A stretch of 64,000 nt of DNA, from assembly GCA_041397525.1 (NCBI GenBank), contig JAWKWL010000001.1, forward strand, positions 434,001-498,000, read 5' to 3'. Shown here piece after piece: positions 1 through 10,600 of this stretch. The DNA is from BOKV01 sp041397525. GTDB taxonomy: Bacteria; Pseudomonadota; Alphaproteobacteria; Rhizobiales; Rhizobiaceae. The position numbers were made by a program, and so were the translations under genes. Position 1 is the first letter of the stretch; each line of letters opens with the position of its first letter. The notes beneath the pieces were generated by a model. It saw only the letters and a list, made by a program, of their open reading frames with translations, made no database searches and was not told the origin of the DNA.

Positions 1-116
1 TCACCGATCATTGCTCCGCCGGCAACATGGACACCCTTGTAGGTGTAGCTGTCGCCATTCGGCTTCGTGGCGCAAGCTGCAAGCAGCAGCGCGGCAATGA
101 GAACGAAATAACGCAT
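1..116 (-). CDS. Small lipoprotein, C-terminus outside the window
   Basis: The visible 38 codons, read on the minus strand from the ATG at 116, begin MRYFVLIAALLLAACATKPN. This is a short hydrophobic signal segment ending in a lipobox (LAAC, Cys at residue 15), so an outer- or inner-membrane lipoprotein is inferred. The rest is cut off at the window edge, so no family can be named. Confidence 0.6.
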   Translation of the reverse strand, partial: MRYFVLIAALLLAACATKPNGDSYTYKGVHVAGGAMIG

Positions 117-214
117 GGTGCACCCTGGCAGAATTGAGTTCTCCCATTCTGCCAGTGCCCGCTTAACGACGGGTTAACCACGTTTGTTAACCGGGACTGC
201 CCCTGCCCTGAACC

Positions 215-817
215 TCAATGCGAACCCGACAACATCGGCCACAAGGAGGCGACCAGCATTGCTGCCATCGTCCAGTTGAAATAACGAAGCCGTACAGGGT
301 CAGCGAGAAATCGCCGCAACCCCACCCCCATGCCGCACCACACCGCAATCGACGGCAGGTTGATAACCGTGAACACCACAACGATCAAAGCCACACTCCA
401 CAGGAAATTACTGTGAATGGTGTAGATCGTCATCGCGGACAGCCCCATGACCCAGGCCTTCGGGTTGACCCACTGGAAAGCAGCAGCCTCCAGAAAGGTC
501 ATCGGGCGCCGGACAGCCTTTGCGGCATCGGGCGCACCGGAATTGGCGATCTTCCACGCCAGATACAGCAGATAGGCGCAACCGGCGAATTTCAGCGCGG
601 TAAACACCATCGGTGCAGCCTTGAAAACCTGCGCAAGGCCAAGGCCCACACAGGCAAGCAGAAAGGCAAAGCCGAGCGATATTCCCAGCATGTGCGGAAT
701 GGTTTGCCGAAAACCGTGATTGACGCCTGATGCCAGCAGCATCAGGTTGTTCGGCCCGGGTGTGATCGACGACACCAGGCAGAAAGCGGCCAGTGCCAAA
801 AAGACATTCAAAGACAT
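215..817 (-). CDS. LysE/RhtB family amino-acid exporter
   Basis: This is an inner-membrane exporter of the LysE/RhtB family, which expels amino acids or small metabolites. Near the N-terminus it has the family signature SSITPGPNNLMLLASG, followed by a glycine-rich second helix; about six hydrophobic segments cover its roughly 200 residues, the usual family size. The start is set at MSLNVFLAL (817), where family members normally begin. An upstream ATG at 844 has a better ribosome-binding site (AAAAGG) and would add nine residues, so the start is uncertain. It is divergent from the EamA transporter at 915. The substrate cannot be told from sequence. Confidence 0.85.
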   Translation of the reverse strand: MSLNVFLALAAFCLVSSITPGPNNLMLLASGVNHGFRQTIPHMLGISLGFAFLLACVGLGLAQVFKAAPMVFTALKFAGCAYLLYLAWKIANSGAPDAAKAVRRPMTFLEAAAFQWVNPKAWVMGLSAMTIYTIHSNFLWSVALIVVVFTVINLPSIAVWCGMGVGLRRFLADPVRLRYFNWTMAAMLVASLWPMLSGSH

Positions 818-914
818 GGATACATCCCATTTTAGGTCAACCATGCTGACCTTTTCTTGGCGTGTCAATATGCGTTTTGATTGCCCGATGATCCTTCGAT
901 ACTATTGATTCGGG

Positions 915-1871
915 ATGAAATTTCGCCGGCCTAATACTTCCTCCGTCCTTCAAGGCCTTGCCTGGTCTCTCACTTTCGCGGCGCTGGATGCGGCCCAGGC
1001 GGCTGTCTTCGGCAACTGGCTGCAGTCACTTGATTCCTTCCAGATCGGCTTTCTGGTCTTTGCTCTGACAACGACGGTAGCGCTTGCCTGGATTGCGCTG
1101 CGCAACCCTGCACAGCTTCGGCTGGCCTTTGCAAATCCGGGCCTTCTGCTTGGCATCAATGGCGGTTTTGCACTTGGCTGGGCGATGTTTCTTCTGTCCG
1201 TCCAGCGCATTGAACCCGCCATTTCCTTCGCATTGTTCACAGGCTCCATTCCACTCGCAATGCTCTTTGGCGGGTTAGCATGTCCGCAAGGGCGAAGGGA
1301 TACCGGCAACTTCGCCGAATTCTGTGGCAAGCTTGTCTTGCTGGCTGGAATGGTCATGCTGGCAGGCACGACCCTTGCTGGCCAGTCGGGTTTTGTCCGG
1401 GATGATCGAGGCGCAGCGGCCATCGGATTGCTCATGTCCGTCGGCGCTGGCGTTTCCATTGCAGGCATGCTGGTCTTTTCCAACCGGCTGGATCGAACAG
1501 GCGTTACCCCCCTCACCCAGTTCGGGACCCGTTTCGGTCTCTACCTCGTTCTGGCACTGGCTGGCTGGTATTTGGCCATGGATGCCAAACCGCAAGAGCC
1601 GCAGCTTGCGACACTCGTCGCGGCAATTGCACTCGGCATTGTGCTGATGGCGTTTCCAGTCTTTGCCGTGCAAAAGGCTGTGGCACTGGTCTCCCCCGCC
1701 ACCATTGCTGCATTTGCAGCAACAAGCCCCTTTTTCGTTTTCATTTTCCAGCTCTTCGAAGGCCGGGTGGACTATTCACCCATGACGCTGGCAGGACTGG
1801 TAGTATGTTTCACCGGTTCAATCATTACCGTGATTGGCACTTCGATCCGCGAAAGCCTGAAGGGCGCGTGA
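915..1871 (+). CDS. EamA/DMT family transporter
   Basis: This 318-residue polytopic inner-membrane protein has about ten hydrophobic helices in two similar halves, as in the drug/metabolite transporter (EamA, RhaT/YdcZ-like) superfamily. The second half ends with the typical SPATIAAFAATSPFFVFIFQ-type helix and a last helix (LAGLVVCFTGSIITVIGT). Such proteins usually export metabolites or amino acids. It is divergent from the LysE-type exporter and converges on ilvH, with only 23 bp between the stops. The substrate is unknown. Confidence 0.8.
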   Translation: MKFRRPNTSSVLQGLAWSLTFAALDAAQAAVFGNWLQSLDSFQIGFLVFALTTTVALAWIALRNPAQLRLAFANPGLLLGINGGFALGWAMFLLSVQRIEPAISFALFTGSIPLAMLFGGLACPQGRRDTGNFAEFCGKLVLLAGMVMLAGTTLAGQSGFVRDDRGAAAIGLLMSVGAGVSIAGMLVFSNRLDRTGVTPLTQFGTRFGLYLVLALAGWYLAMDAKPQEPQLATLVAAIALGIVLMAFPVFAVQKAVALVSPATIAAFAATSPFFVFIFQLFEGRVDYSPMTLAGLVVCFTGSIITVIGTSIRESLKGA

Positions 1872-1894
1872 GATCCGCGCAACACATTCCCGCG

Positions 1895-2467
1895 TTACAT
1901 GCCGGCCTTGCCCCGGCTCATCGCGGCGACCCCGGTGCGGCAGACTTCCACCAGCCCCAGCGGTTCCATGATTGCGATGAACTGCTCGATCTTCGAAATC
2001 CGCCCGGTTATTTCAAAGGTGAAATGCTCGGTCGAAGCGTCAATCACCTGAGCCCGGAACGCATCGGCGAGACGCATGGCTTCAACCCGGTTCTCACCCT
2101 TGCCGGCAACCTTGACGAGGGCAAGCTCGCGCTCAAGCGGCTTGTCATAGCCCTTCTCATCGGCAAGCAATGTCAGGTCGACCACCTTGTGCACCGAGAT
2201 CGAGCGTTCCAGCAATTTCTTGATCTGCTCCAGCACATGCGCCGTGCCGGATGAGACGATGGTGATGCGCGACAAGTGCTTTTCATGGCTCGTCTCGGAG
2301 ACCGTGAGGCTCTCGATATTGTAGCCCCGGCCCGAAAACAGGCCGATGACCCGGGCCAGCACACCCGGTTCGTTGTTGACGATCACCGAAAGCACATGTG
2401 TACGCGGCTTTTCTGTATCCTTGACGATGAAATAGGCAGAGCCGGTGGCAGTTTTTTGTGCGTTCAT
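1895..2467 (-). CDS. ilvH: Acetolactate synthase small (regulatory) subunit
   Basis: This is the regulatory subunit of acetohydroxyacid synthase, the first common enzyme of valine, leucine and isoleucine synthesis; it confers valine feedback inhibition on the large subunit. The 190-residue protein has an N-terminal ACT domain (about residues 22-95, with NEPGVLARVIGLFSGRGYNI) and the C-terminal ALS_ss_C domain (about 105-180). Its start has an AGGAA ribosome-binding site eight bases upstream. It lies downstream of ilvB but is separated from it by a small membrane-protein gene, an unusual interruption. Confidence 0.95.
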   Translation of the reverse strand: MNAQKTATGSAYFIVKDTEKPRTHVLSVIVNNEPGVLARVIGLFSGRGYNIESLTVSETSHEKHLSRITIVSSGTAHVLEQIKKLLERSISVHKVVDLTLLADEKGYDKPLERELALVKVAGKGENRVEAMRLADAFRAQVIDASTEHFTFEITGRISKIEQFIAIMEPLGLVEVCRTGVAAMSRGKAGM

Positions 2468-2509
2468 TGTCTTGTTTCCTGTCTTGAGGAGAACTGATAA
2501 TTCGAATTT

Positions 2510-2967
2510 CTAACTGGATTTGATCCGCCCGGCACTGTTGCTTCTCCGTAAGATCGTCGCAGATTGCCAAACCAGCAATCCGACCAAAACAAGCGGCAGA
2601 AACAGGTAAGCACTGACAATCAGAATATTGGCAGCGCCAAATCCGGAACTATAATCGCGATAATTTTCGCCACAGGCTGTGCCGTAAAGCAATACGCCCC
2701 ACCAAGCGTCCCTATTCGTGATGAGCAGGATAACTGCTGGGGTTGCCGCCAAAAGCGCCGTAATTCCGGCCAATGGTTCGTCAGCAATGCTGCGAAGACG
2801 CCATATACTCCAAAAGCAGATGCATGCCGCCAAAGCTAACAAGGGCCCAGACAGTAACGCACCAGCCCCAAAACCTCCGTGGGCTCCCTGAGTGCAAGTG
2901 CCCGTGAAGCCCAACAACTGCAGTGGTATTGACACGAGTACCAAAGCGAAAACTTTCGCGTGAGTGA

Positions 2968-2971
<4 letters not shown>
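2510..2971 (-). CDS. Hypothetical membrane protein inside the ilv operon
   Basis: This 153-residue protein has about four hydrophobic segments (roughly residues 5-25, 34-54, 68-86 and 111-135) and six cysteines; I do not recognise the family. It starts with GTG, and the start overlaps the ilvB stop by four bases (GTGA), so it is probably translationally coupled. It sits between the two acetolactate synthase subunits and leaves about 42 bp before ilvH. A role in branched-chain amino-acid metabolism is suggested only by position. Confidence 0.7.
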
Positions 2972-4743
<1,772 letters not shown>

Positions 4744-4818
4744 GTCTTCCCGTTCAGGCTTGCCGCCTTGTATTCAAGATTTGGCGTTTTCTATGCTGAA
4801 ACACGCCGTTTGGCCAAT

Positions 4819-4842
4819 AAAAAAGGCCCCTTCCGGAGCCCT
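4819..4842 (-). terminator. Attenuator terminator of the ilv operon
   Basis: On the minus strand a GGCTCC-GGAA-GGGGCC hairpin (six pairs, one G-U, GGAA tetraloop) is followed directly by six Ts. It lies between the leader peptide and the ilvB start, 76 bases upstream of that start, where an intrinsic terminator only makes sense as an attenuator. Confidence 0.8.
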
Positions 4843-4847
4843 GGTCT

Positions 4848-4898
4848 GCGCATACGCTGCAATAGCGGCGGTCCTAACGTCCCGCCACGCGTATGCGC
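4848..4898 (-). promoter_or_regulatory. Leader-RNA hairpin of the ilv attenuator
   Basis: A perfect 10-bp inverted repeat (GCGCATACGC / GCGTATGCGC; arms at 4889-4898 and 4848-4857) encloses a second 5-bp pair GGCGG/CCGCC. The 5' arm lies inside the leader-peptide codons (Arg-Ile-Arg), so a ribosome's position on the leader would decide whether the arm can pair. This matches the layout of a translation-coupled attenuator. The exact antiterminator pairing with the terminator stem is not obvious by eye. Confidence 0.65.
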
Positions 4899-4930
4899 CT
4901 CATAACCACAAGAATGGATTTCATCATCAT
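4874..4930 (-). CDS. ilv leader peptide (18 residues)
   Basis: A short minus-strand reading frame encodes MMMKSILVVMRRIRVAGR and then TAG. Six of its 18 codons are Ile, Leu or Val, including a run Ile-Leu-Val-Val, the three products of the pathway encoded downstream. An AGGAA ribosome-binding site lies just before the triple ATG. It is followed by a hairpin whose first arm overlaps the peptide and then by an intrinsic terminator. Ribosome stalling at these codons under amino-acid shortage is the inferred way transcription reads through to ilvB. Other start codons among the three ATGs are possible. Confidence 0.8.
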   Translation of the reverse strand: MMMKSILVVMRRIRVAGR

Positions 4931-5039
4931 CGTTTCCTGTCACTGGCTGCCGCAGAAAAGACCGGGCAACGCGGCGCACATTATTCACACGGGCTAAGCC
5001 GGTCAACCAGGAAAAATTGGCAAATGCAAAGTCGGGGGA

Positions 5040-6227
5040 TCAGGCTGCCACGCGGTTGCGGCCATTGCGCTTGGCTTCATAGAGCTTCCTGTCGGCAGCC
5101 TTGAAGAGGTCAGCCGCCTCGGTCTCACCCTTGGAATTGGTTGCAACTCCAATCGAGATCGTAGGCCGAAGGATAACCTTGCCGATATCCACCTTGAGAG
5201 AACTAATCATCTCGCGATAGCGCTCCGCCACCATCAGCAATTGTTCATGGCTGGCATAGGGAGTGATGACTGCGAATTCCTCACCACCAATACGCGCAAC
5301 AATGTCGCTGTCACGGGTAATGGCCTTCAGGCGCAACGCCACTTCCTTGAGGACGATGTCCCCGGCATCATGGCCATGCGTATCGTTCACCAGCTTGAAA
5401 TGGTCGAGGTCAAAAACAAGCAATCCAAGCGGTGCCTGCTGGGCGCTGAATTCGGTCAGCACATCCTGCAGCGCAGTTTCGAAATAGCGACGATTGTGCA
5501 AGCCGGTCAATGGATCGGTCGAGGCCTGTTTCTCCAGCGATTGCGTGACCTCGGTCATTTCCTCACGCTCCTTGCGGCTGCGCTTGATCATCGGGAATAT
5601 GATGCCGAGCACGCACATCAATGCAGCGGCGAGAACCGCGCATGAATAAAGCAGTTTGCTGATAGTGCGGGCATATTCATCCCCGACCGGAACATAAATT
5701 TCGCGGACCCCTATGACATCGCCCTTGCGATAGTCCGCGATATTGCGCGCAACGCAATCCCGGCAGTCACGCGGCGAATGCCACGGAACCAGTGCACGCT
5801 GCGCAGATTGACTACCGGTCTGCTCGACCATTTCAAAGACCTGGTCCGCGCCCGCTTTCGCCCTGGTGAGCGCATCTTCTGCAAATGCATCCGGCGTGTC
5901 CGAAAGCTGTGCAAAATCCGGGTGATCTGAATACAGGGTCAGTCTGGAACCCGGGCGGATGGCGCTCACTTGCCTGCGGGCAACGTCAAGCCTGTCGGAA
6001 AGGTCAAAATGTGTGCCATTGCCCATCCTCAGATCGGAAAGCACATCGCTTTCGGAAAAATCATCGGAAACGGCCAGGATCGTCGCAGCCATCTCTTGCG
6101 CATGCCGCAAGGGAGCCTTGTTGACCTCGTTATAGGCCATGTAGATCAACATGCAGGCGAGCGAAATCAACACTGCGTCGGTAACGACGAACAGGTCAAT
6201 TCGGGCACTGGTGTTTTTCTCAAACAT
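5040..6227 (-). CDS. Membrane-anchored diguanylate cyclase (GGDEF)
   Basis: This enzyme is predicted to make cyclic di-GMP from two GTP. Residues 12-32 form one membrane helix, an outside sensor region of about 160 residues follows, a second helix lies around 190-215, and the GGDEF domain fills 235-395. The active site GGEEF is at 314-318. The inhibitory I-site RDSD (305-308) sits exactly five residues before it, so product inhibition is likely. The sensor region contains CRDC, a CxxC pair that lacks the histidine of a c-type haem site; redox or metal sensing is possible but unproved. It is a single gene between the ilv leader and miaA. Confidence 0.9.
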   Translation of the reverse strand: MFEKNTSARIDLFVVTDAVLISLACMLIYMAYNEVNKAPLRHAQEMAATILAVSDDFSESDVLSDLRMGNGTHFDLSDRLDVARRQVSAIRPGSRLTLYSDHPDFAQLSDTPDAFAEDALTRAKAGADQVFEMVEQTGSQSAQRALVPWHSPRDCRDCVARNIADYRKGDVIGVREIYVPVGDEYARTISKLLYSCAVLAAALMCVLGIIFPMIKRSRKEREEMTEVTQSLEKQASTDPLTGLHNRRYFETALQDVLTEFSAQQAPLGLLVFDLDHFKLVNDTHGHDAGDIVLKEVALRLKAITRDSDIVARIGGEEFAVITPYASHEQLLMVAERYREMISSLKVDIGKVILRPTISIGVATNSKGETEAADLFKAADRKLYEAKRNGRNRVAA

Positions 6228-6362
6228 GGAATCCTGCCAATTCAGCCCCCCGGCCTTGCAAACTGAATAGCTTTATCTTCTGAAAATCAGGTGAAGCATT
6301 ATGGTGAACAAAAACTAAAACACACCCATTTACCAACCCTGGATTGCACCAGTCGCCAGCCG

Positions 6363-7235
6363 CTATCGCGAAAAGCCCGGTAATTGATTCCTGAACCAAG
6401 TCGTCTGGCGCTTGGCATATTGTCGGCTTGCCGCCTGGGCCAGCGTAACCGCCTCATCAAGCCGGATTTCACCGCGAAGATGCGCAGCAAGTTGCGGCAC
6501 GCCAATCGCCTTCATTACCGGAAGATAGGCCGGCAGACCAAGTGTCATCAGCTTTTCCACCTCCTCAAGCGCACCTGATGCGATCATTGCCTCGAAACGC
6601 TGGTTGATGCGCTGATGCAATATTGCGCGCGGTGGCGAGACCAGATGGCTCTCGACTCGCATCGCATGAAGCAGGCTCTGCTCGCGGCTTTCTCGGTGAA
6701 AATGCTGGATGGATTTCCCCGTTGTATCAAAGACTTCCAGCGCCCTGATGATTCTTTGCGTGTCGCTCGGACGCAACATGCCTGCCGCTTCCGGGTCTCG
6801 CTTCTGTAACGCTGCGTACAACCCGGCAGGTGCCTCCAACCCGCGCTGCCGCCAGTATTTCCGGACCTCGGCTTCCGGCTCGGGAATGTCGGAAATGCCG
6901 TTCAACAACGCAGCAAAATACAGCCCGGTACCGCCGGTAAAAATTGCCACCCTGCCTTCGTCGCGCAGTCGCAGAAAGACACGCCGCGCTTCTTCAAGCC
7001 ATTTCGCAACCGAATGGCTTTGGGAAGGTGGCACATGCCCGTAAAGCTCGTGCCGTGCCGCTTCGAGATCAGCCTTGCCGGGTCGGGCTGTCACGATCTG
7101 CAACCCGTCATAGACCTGCATTGAATCGGCATTGACAATCACGCCGCCAAGCTCACGCGCACGGTTGATCGCAAGCGCACTCTTGCCGCTGGCGGTTGGC
7201 CCGGCTATCAGGACCACATCAGGAATTTCGATCAT
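6363..7235 (-). CDS. miaA: tRNA dimethylallyltransferase
   Basis: The enzyme transfers an isopentenyl group to A37 of tRNAs that read UNN codons. The 290-residue protein starts with a P-loop GPTASGKS (12-19), followed by NADSMQVY, which positions the catalytic Asp, and later the GGTGLYF segment. All are hallmarks of MiaA/IPT. It is divergent from serB, with only 50 bp between the start codons. Length is normal for the family. Confidence 0.96.
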   Translation of the reverse strand: MIEIPDVVLIAGPTASGKSALAINRARELGGVIVNADSMQVYDGLQIVTARPGKADLEAARHELYGHVPPSQSHSVAKWLEEARRVFLRLRDEGRVAIFTGGTGLYFAALLNGISDIPEPEAEVRKYWRQRGLEAPAGLYAALQKRDPEAAGMLRPSDTQRIIRALEVFDTTGKSIQHFHRESREQSLLHAMRVESHLVSPPRAILHQRINQRFEAMIASGALEEVEKLMTLGLPAYLPVMKAIGVPQLAAHLRGEIRLDEAVTLAQAASRQYAKRQTTWFRNQLPGFSR

Positions 7236-7285
7236 TCCCGCCTCCAGCCGGAATGGTCGCGGCCCGCGGAGCGATACCCGAAATC

Positions 7286-8182
7286 ATGCCTTCCAAACTT
7301 GTCGCCACCCTTGTTTCCAATCCGGCGCGCCCTGCCCTGACCCGTGAACTTGCTGCAATTGCCATCGACGCCACGCATTCGCTTGATATCGTCTGGCTCG
7401 CCGATGGCATAGCCTGCGACCTGTTGTTGCCGGATAGCATGGACAGGTCAATGGCGGAAACCATTCTGCGTGATTGCCTGGCCGGTCATGCAGTGGACGT
7501 CGCTGTCCAGGAGATTGCCTCCCGCAGGCGCAAGGCGCTGATCGCCGACATGGATTCGACCATGATAAACCAGGAATGCATTGACGAACTGGCAGCCGAG
7601 GCAGGTTTCGGCGAAATGGTAGCGAAAATCACTGCGCGCGCGATGAACGGCGAGATCAGCTTCGAACCTGCCCTGCGGGAACGAGTGGCATTGCTGAAGG
7701 GACTGGCGCTGACAGTCATCGACAAGGTTCTGCGCGAGCGCATCACGCTTGCCGCCGGCGGGGCAGAACTGGTAGCGACCATGCGAGCCGATGGTGCCTG
7801 GACGGCACTAGTTTCGGGCGGGTTCACCCGCTTTACCGGACCTGTCGCAGCAATGCTGGGATTCGATGAAAACCGCGCCAACATCCTGCATGAACAGGAC
7901 GGATTTCTCACTGGTACGGTCGCCGAACCGATCCTGGGCAAGCAGGCAAAGGTCGACGCTCTTCGCTCGGTCGCATTGCAGCGTGGCCTTGAGCCCGGCG
8001 ATTTCATTGCTGTTGGCGATGGTGCAAACGATCTTGGCATGCTGGAACTCGCTGGCGCGGGGGTTGCGTTGCACGCCAAGCCGTCAGTCGCCGCGCAGGC
8101 CGATATCCGGATTGACCATGGCGACCTGACTGCACTGCTGTATCTGCAGGGATACAGGCAATCGGAATTCAGAACAAAATGA
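7286..8182 (+). CDS. serB: Phosphoserine phosphatase
   Basis: This HAD-superfamily enzyme performs the last step of serine synthesis. The nucleophile motif DMDST lies at residues 88-92, followed by the substrate-binding MINQECIDELA segment. The SGGFTRF loop, a Lys in the KQAKVDAL stretch and the GDGANDLGM motif complete the active site. The start at 7286 gives 298 residues; an in-frame start at 7196 would run back over the 5' end of miaA and is unlikely. The stop overlaps the start of the GNAT gene (ATGA), so the two are probably co-translated. Confidence 0.95.
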   Translation: MPSKLVATLVSNPARPALTRELAAIAIDATHSLDIVWLADGIACDLLLPDSMDRSMAETILRDCLAGHAVDVAVQEIASRRRKALIADMDSTMINQECIDELAAEAGFGEMVAKITARAMNGEISFEPALRERVALLKGLALTVIDKVLRERITLAAGGAELVATMRADGAWTALVSGGFTRFTGPVAAMLGFDENRANILHEQDGFLTGTVAEPILGKQAKVDALRSVALQRGLEPGDFIAVGDGANDLGMLELAGAGVALHAKPSVAAQADIRIDHGDLTALLYLQGYRQSEFRTK

Positions 8183-8739
8183 CCTTTCTCCTCGGCACAG
8201 ACCGCTTGATCATTCGCAACTGGCGTGACGACGATGCGACATTGTTCTTCGAAATCAATTCCGACCCGCGCGTGATGGAGTTCTTTCCGTTTGTCCGCAA
8301 CCGCGAGCAATCCGACGAGGTCATGCGGCATCTTCGTGATCTGATCGCCGGGAACGGATATGGCTTCACCGCGCTGGAACTGCGCGATACCGGCGAGTGC
8401 ATCGGCTTTTGTGGCCTGTCACCAACCCGTATCGACGGTCTTCCCGACGGCATGACCGAAATTGGCTGGCGGCTTGCTGTCCGTCATTGGGGCAAAGGCT
8501 ATGTCACGGAGGCCGCCAAAGCACTGTTGAGTTACGGCTTCATCGAACTTGGCCTTGACGAAATCGTCTCCTTTGCCGTCCACGACAACCATCGTTCCAC
8601 ATCGGTGATGCAACGCATTGGCATGACACGCGACGCCGCACGCGATTTCGACCACCCGATCGTGCCTGACACCATGCCCCATCTGAAGCGCCACGTCTTC
8701 TACACGCTGCAGCGCTTGGACTGGCAGAACCGCAAATGA
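8179..8739 (+). CDS. GNAT family N-acetyltransferase (RimJ/RimL type)
   Basis: This is a 186-residue acetyltransferase of the GNAT fold, close to the RimJ/RimL group that acetylates protein N-termini or small amines. The N-terminal TDRLIIRNWRDDD strand-helix, the GWRLAVRHWGKGYVTEA acetyl-CoA loop and the NHRSTSVMQRIGM segment are typical. It overlaps serB by four bases. The substrate is unknown, and the serB link may be only transcriptional. Confidence 0.85.
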   Translation: MTFLLGTDRLIIRNWRDDDATLFFEINSDPRVMEFFPFVRNREQSDEVMRHLRDLIAGNGYGFTALELRDTGECIGFCGLSPTRIDGLPDGMTEIGWRLAVRHWGKGYVTEAAKALLSYGFIELGLDEIVSFAVHDNHRSTSVMQRIGMTRDAARDFDHPIVPDTMPHLKRHVFYTLQRLDWQNRK

Positions 8740-8740
8740 A

Positions 8741-8764
8741 AATGGCGGGGTCTCCCTCGCCATT
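8741..8764. terminator. Hairpin between convergent genes
   Basis: The 48-bp gap between the GNAT gene and degP holds an inverted repeat AATGGCG / CGCCATT, with GGG/CCC extending the stem towards the loop. There is no clear T run on either strand, so a terminator role for the two convergent units is only suggested. Confidence 0.35.
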
Positions 8765-8787
8765 CAATGCCAGCACTTTGCAGCTTA

Positions 8788-10329
8788 TTATTCGTCGATC
8801 CGCACCACGACAAAGCGGATGTCGCCGGTCTTTGTCGAGACCATCAGCAAGGCGTTCTTGCGCCCTTCCTTCTTCAACGCATCAATCCTTTCAATGACAT
8901 CACCCGGAAGCGCAACCGGCTCCTGGCCAACCTCGACGAGGATTTCGCCTGCCTGGATGCCCTTGTCCGCGGCATTGGAACCCGGCTCGACCTCGCTGAC
9001 GATCACGCCCTTCACGTCATCACCGATGCTGTCAGCGGCGCGGTCATCGTCGGTCAATTCCTTCAGGGTCAGACCAATCACCTTGTCGGATTTCTCCGGT
9101 TCTGCAACCGGTTCTTCCTTGGTCTCGTTGGAGGCGGTTTCCTTTTCGCCATCTTCAAGCCGGCCAATCTCGACCTTGACGGTTGTCTCCTCGCCCTTGC
9201 GCAGCACCACCACATCCACGCTCTTGCCCACTGGCGTGTCCGCGACGATCTTGGGGAGGTCGCGCATTTCCGCTACCGGCTTGCCGTCAAAAGTGAGGAT
9301 CACGTCGCCCGCCTTGATGCCCCCCTTCTCAGCCGGGCCACCGCGCGCAGCGTCACCAACCAGCGCGCCACGTGCCTTGTCGAGGCCGAGTGTCTCGGCA
9401 ATCTCGTCAGTCACTGTCTGGATCTGGACGCCGAGCCATCCCCGACGGGTTTCACCGAATTGCACAAGCTGGTCGACGACATTCTTCGCAAGGCTGGAAG
9501 GAATTGCGAAGCCAAGCCCGATCGAGCCACCTGAAGGCGAAATGATAGCGGTGTTGATGCCAACAACCTCACCATCCATGTTGAACAACGGACCACCGGA
9601 ATTGCCTTTGTTGATTGAGGCATCGGTCTGAATATAGTTGTCATAGGGGCCCGAGTTGATGTCGCGCCCGATCGCCGAGACGATACCGAGCGTAACGGTA
9701 CGGCCAAAGCCGAACGGATTGCCGATCGCCATCACCCAGTCGCCGACACGCGCCTTGTCCGAGTCGCCGAACTTGACCACCGTCAGCGGTTTTTCAGGCT
9801 TTACCCGCAGCACTGCAAGATCGGTCTTTGGATCACGGCCAACAAGTTCTGCCGTCAGCTTGGTGCCATCAGAGAAATTCGCGACGATCTCATCTGCGTC
9901 TGAAATGACGTGATTGTTGGTGACGATGATGCCGGAACCATCGATCACGAAGCCCGAACCTTGCGACTGCACGGTGCGTGGTGATTCATTGCCTTCCTTC
10001 TGATTGGGAAACAATTCGTCGAAGAAGTCCTGGAACGGGCTGCCCTCCGGCGCTTTTGGTACAGGCAGGTTCGGACGTTTCTGGTCCACCTTCTGCGAAG
10101 TCGAGATGTTGACGACGCCGCCAATCAGCTTGTCGGCAAGATCAGCAACCGAGGCAGGCCCCTGCGCATGAGCAACTCCTACGAAGGCGGGAACAAAGGC
10201 CGGCGCCGGCACAAGCGTCAAAATTCCGGCGCCAAAAGCCCCGGCAACGGCAACCCGACCTAGCGCCCTGCTTGCAGCAAGCACCTGGCGCACTGGTCCA
10301 CGCTCCCCCGACGCATTCAATGAAAACAT
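8788..10329 (-). CDS. degP: Do-family periplasmic serine protease/chaperone
   Basis: This periplasmic trypsin-like protease with two PDZ domains degrades or refolds damaged envelope proteins. The 513-residue protein has an N-terminal hydrophobic export segment (about 25-55), catalytic triad His140 (TNNHVIS), Asp170 (TDLAVLRV) and Ser244 (GNSGGPL), a first PDZ around 290-375 and a second around 410-510. It is last in the minus-strand run thyA-folA-hflK-hflC-DUF2065-degP, a gene order also seen in other Hyphomicrobiales, pairing it with the HflKC membrane quality-control complex. A paralog lies at 48850-50382. Confidence 0.95.
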   Translation of the reverse strand: MFSLNASGERGPVRQVLAASRALGRVAVAGAFGAGILTLVPAPAFVPAFVGVAHAQGPASVADLADKLIGGVVNISTSQKVDQKRPNLPVPKAPEGSPFQDFFDELFPNQKEGNESPRTVQSQGSGFVIDGSGIIVTNNHVISDADEIVANFSDGTKLTAELVGRDPKTDLAVLRVKPEKPLTVVKFGDSDKARVGDWVMAIGNPFGFGRTVTLGIVSAIGRDINSGPYDNYIQTDASINKGNSGGPLFNMDGEVVGINTAIISPSGGSIGLGFAIPSSLAKNVVDQLVQFGETRRGWLGVQIQTVTDEIAETLGLDKARGALVGDAARGGPAEKGGIKAGDVILTFDGKPVAEMRDLPKIVADTPVGKSVDVVVLRKGEETTVKVEIGRLEDGEKETASNETKEEPVAEPEKSDKVIGLTLKELTDDDRAADSIGDDVKGVIVSEVEPGSNAADKGIQAGEILVEVGQEPVALPGDVIERIDALKKEGRKNALLMVSTKTGDIRFVVVRIDE

Positions 10330-10403
10330 TCAGATACCCTTCCTGAGGCTACGACATACCGTATCTGGGCCAACCGGCCCGACAAACGCAAGGCCACAAT
10401 GCT

Positions 10404-10595
10404 TCAACTGTGCTTTACCAGCCAGACGATTGCGACACCTATCATGATTGCGATTACGCCGAAATTGCGAAGCGTGCCATCGGGAATGTCAGGCAATTGC
10501 CTCGCCATTGATTTGATCCCGCCCGGGAAGGCCGCGTAAACGAGGCCTTCCAGGACAAGAACAAGAGCCAGACCGATGAAAAGCTCTTTCATCAC
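10404..10595 (-). CDS. DUF2065 family small membrane protein
   Basis: This 63-residue protein has two hydrophobic segments (about 5-22 and 44-60) joined by a short loop containing GGIKSMARQLPDIPD, the DUF2065 (YjeT-like) pattern. It lies five bases downstream of hflC and before degP. This association with hflKC is common in proteobacteria; the molecular role is unknown. Confidence 0.85.
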   Translation of the reverse strand: MMKELFIGLALVLVLEGLVYAAFPGGIKSMARQLPDIPDGTLRNFGVIAIMIGVAIVWLVKHS

Positions 10596-10600
10596 CGATG

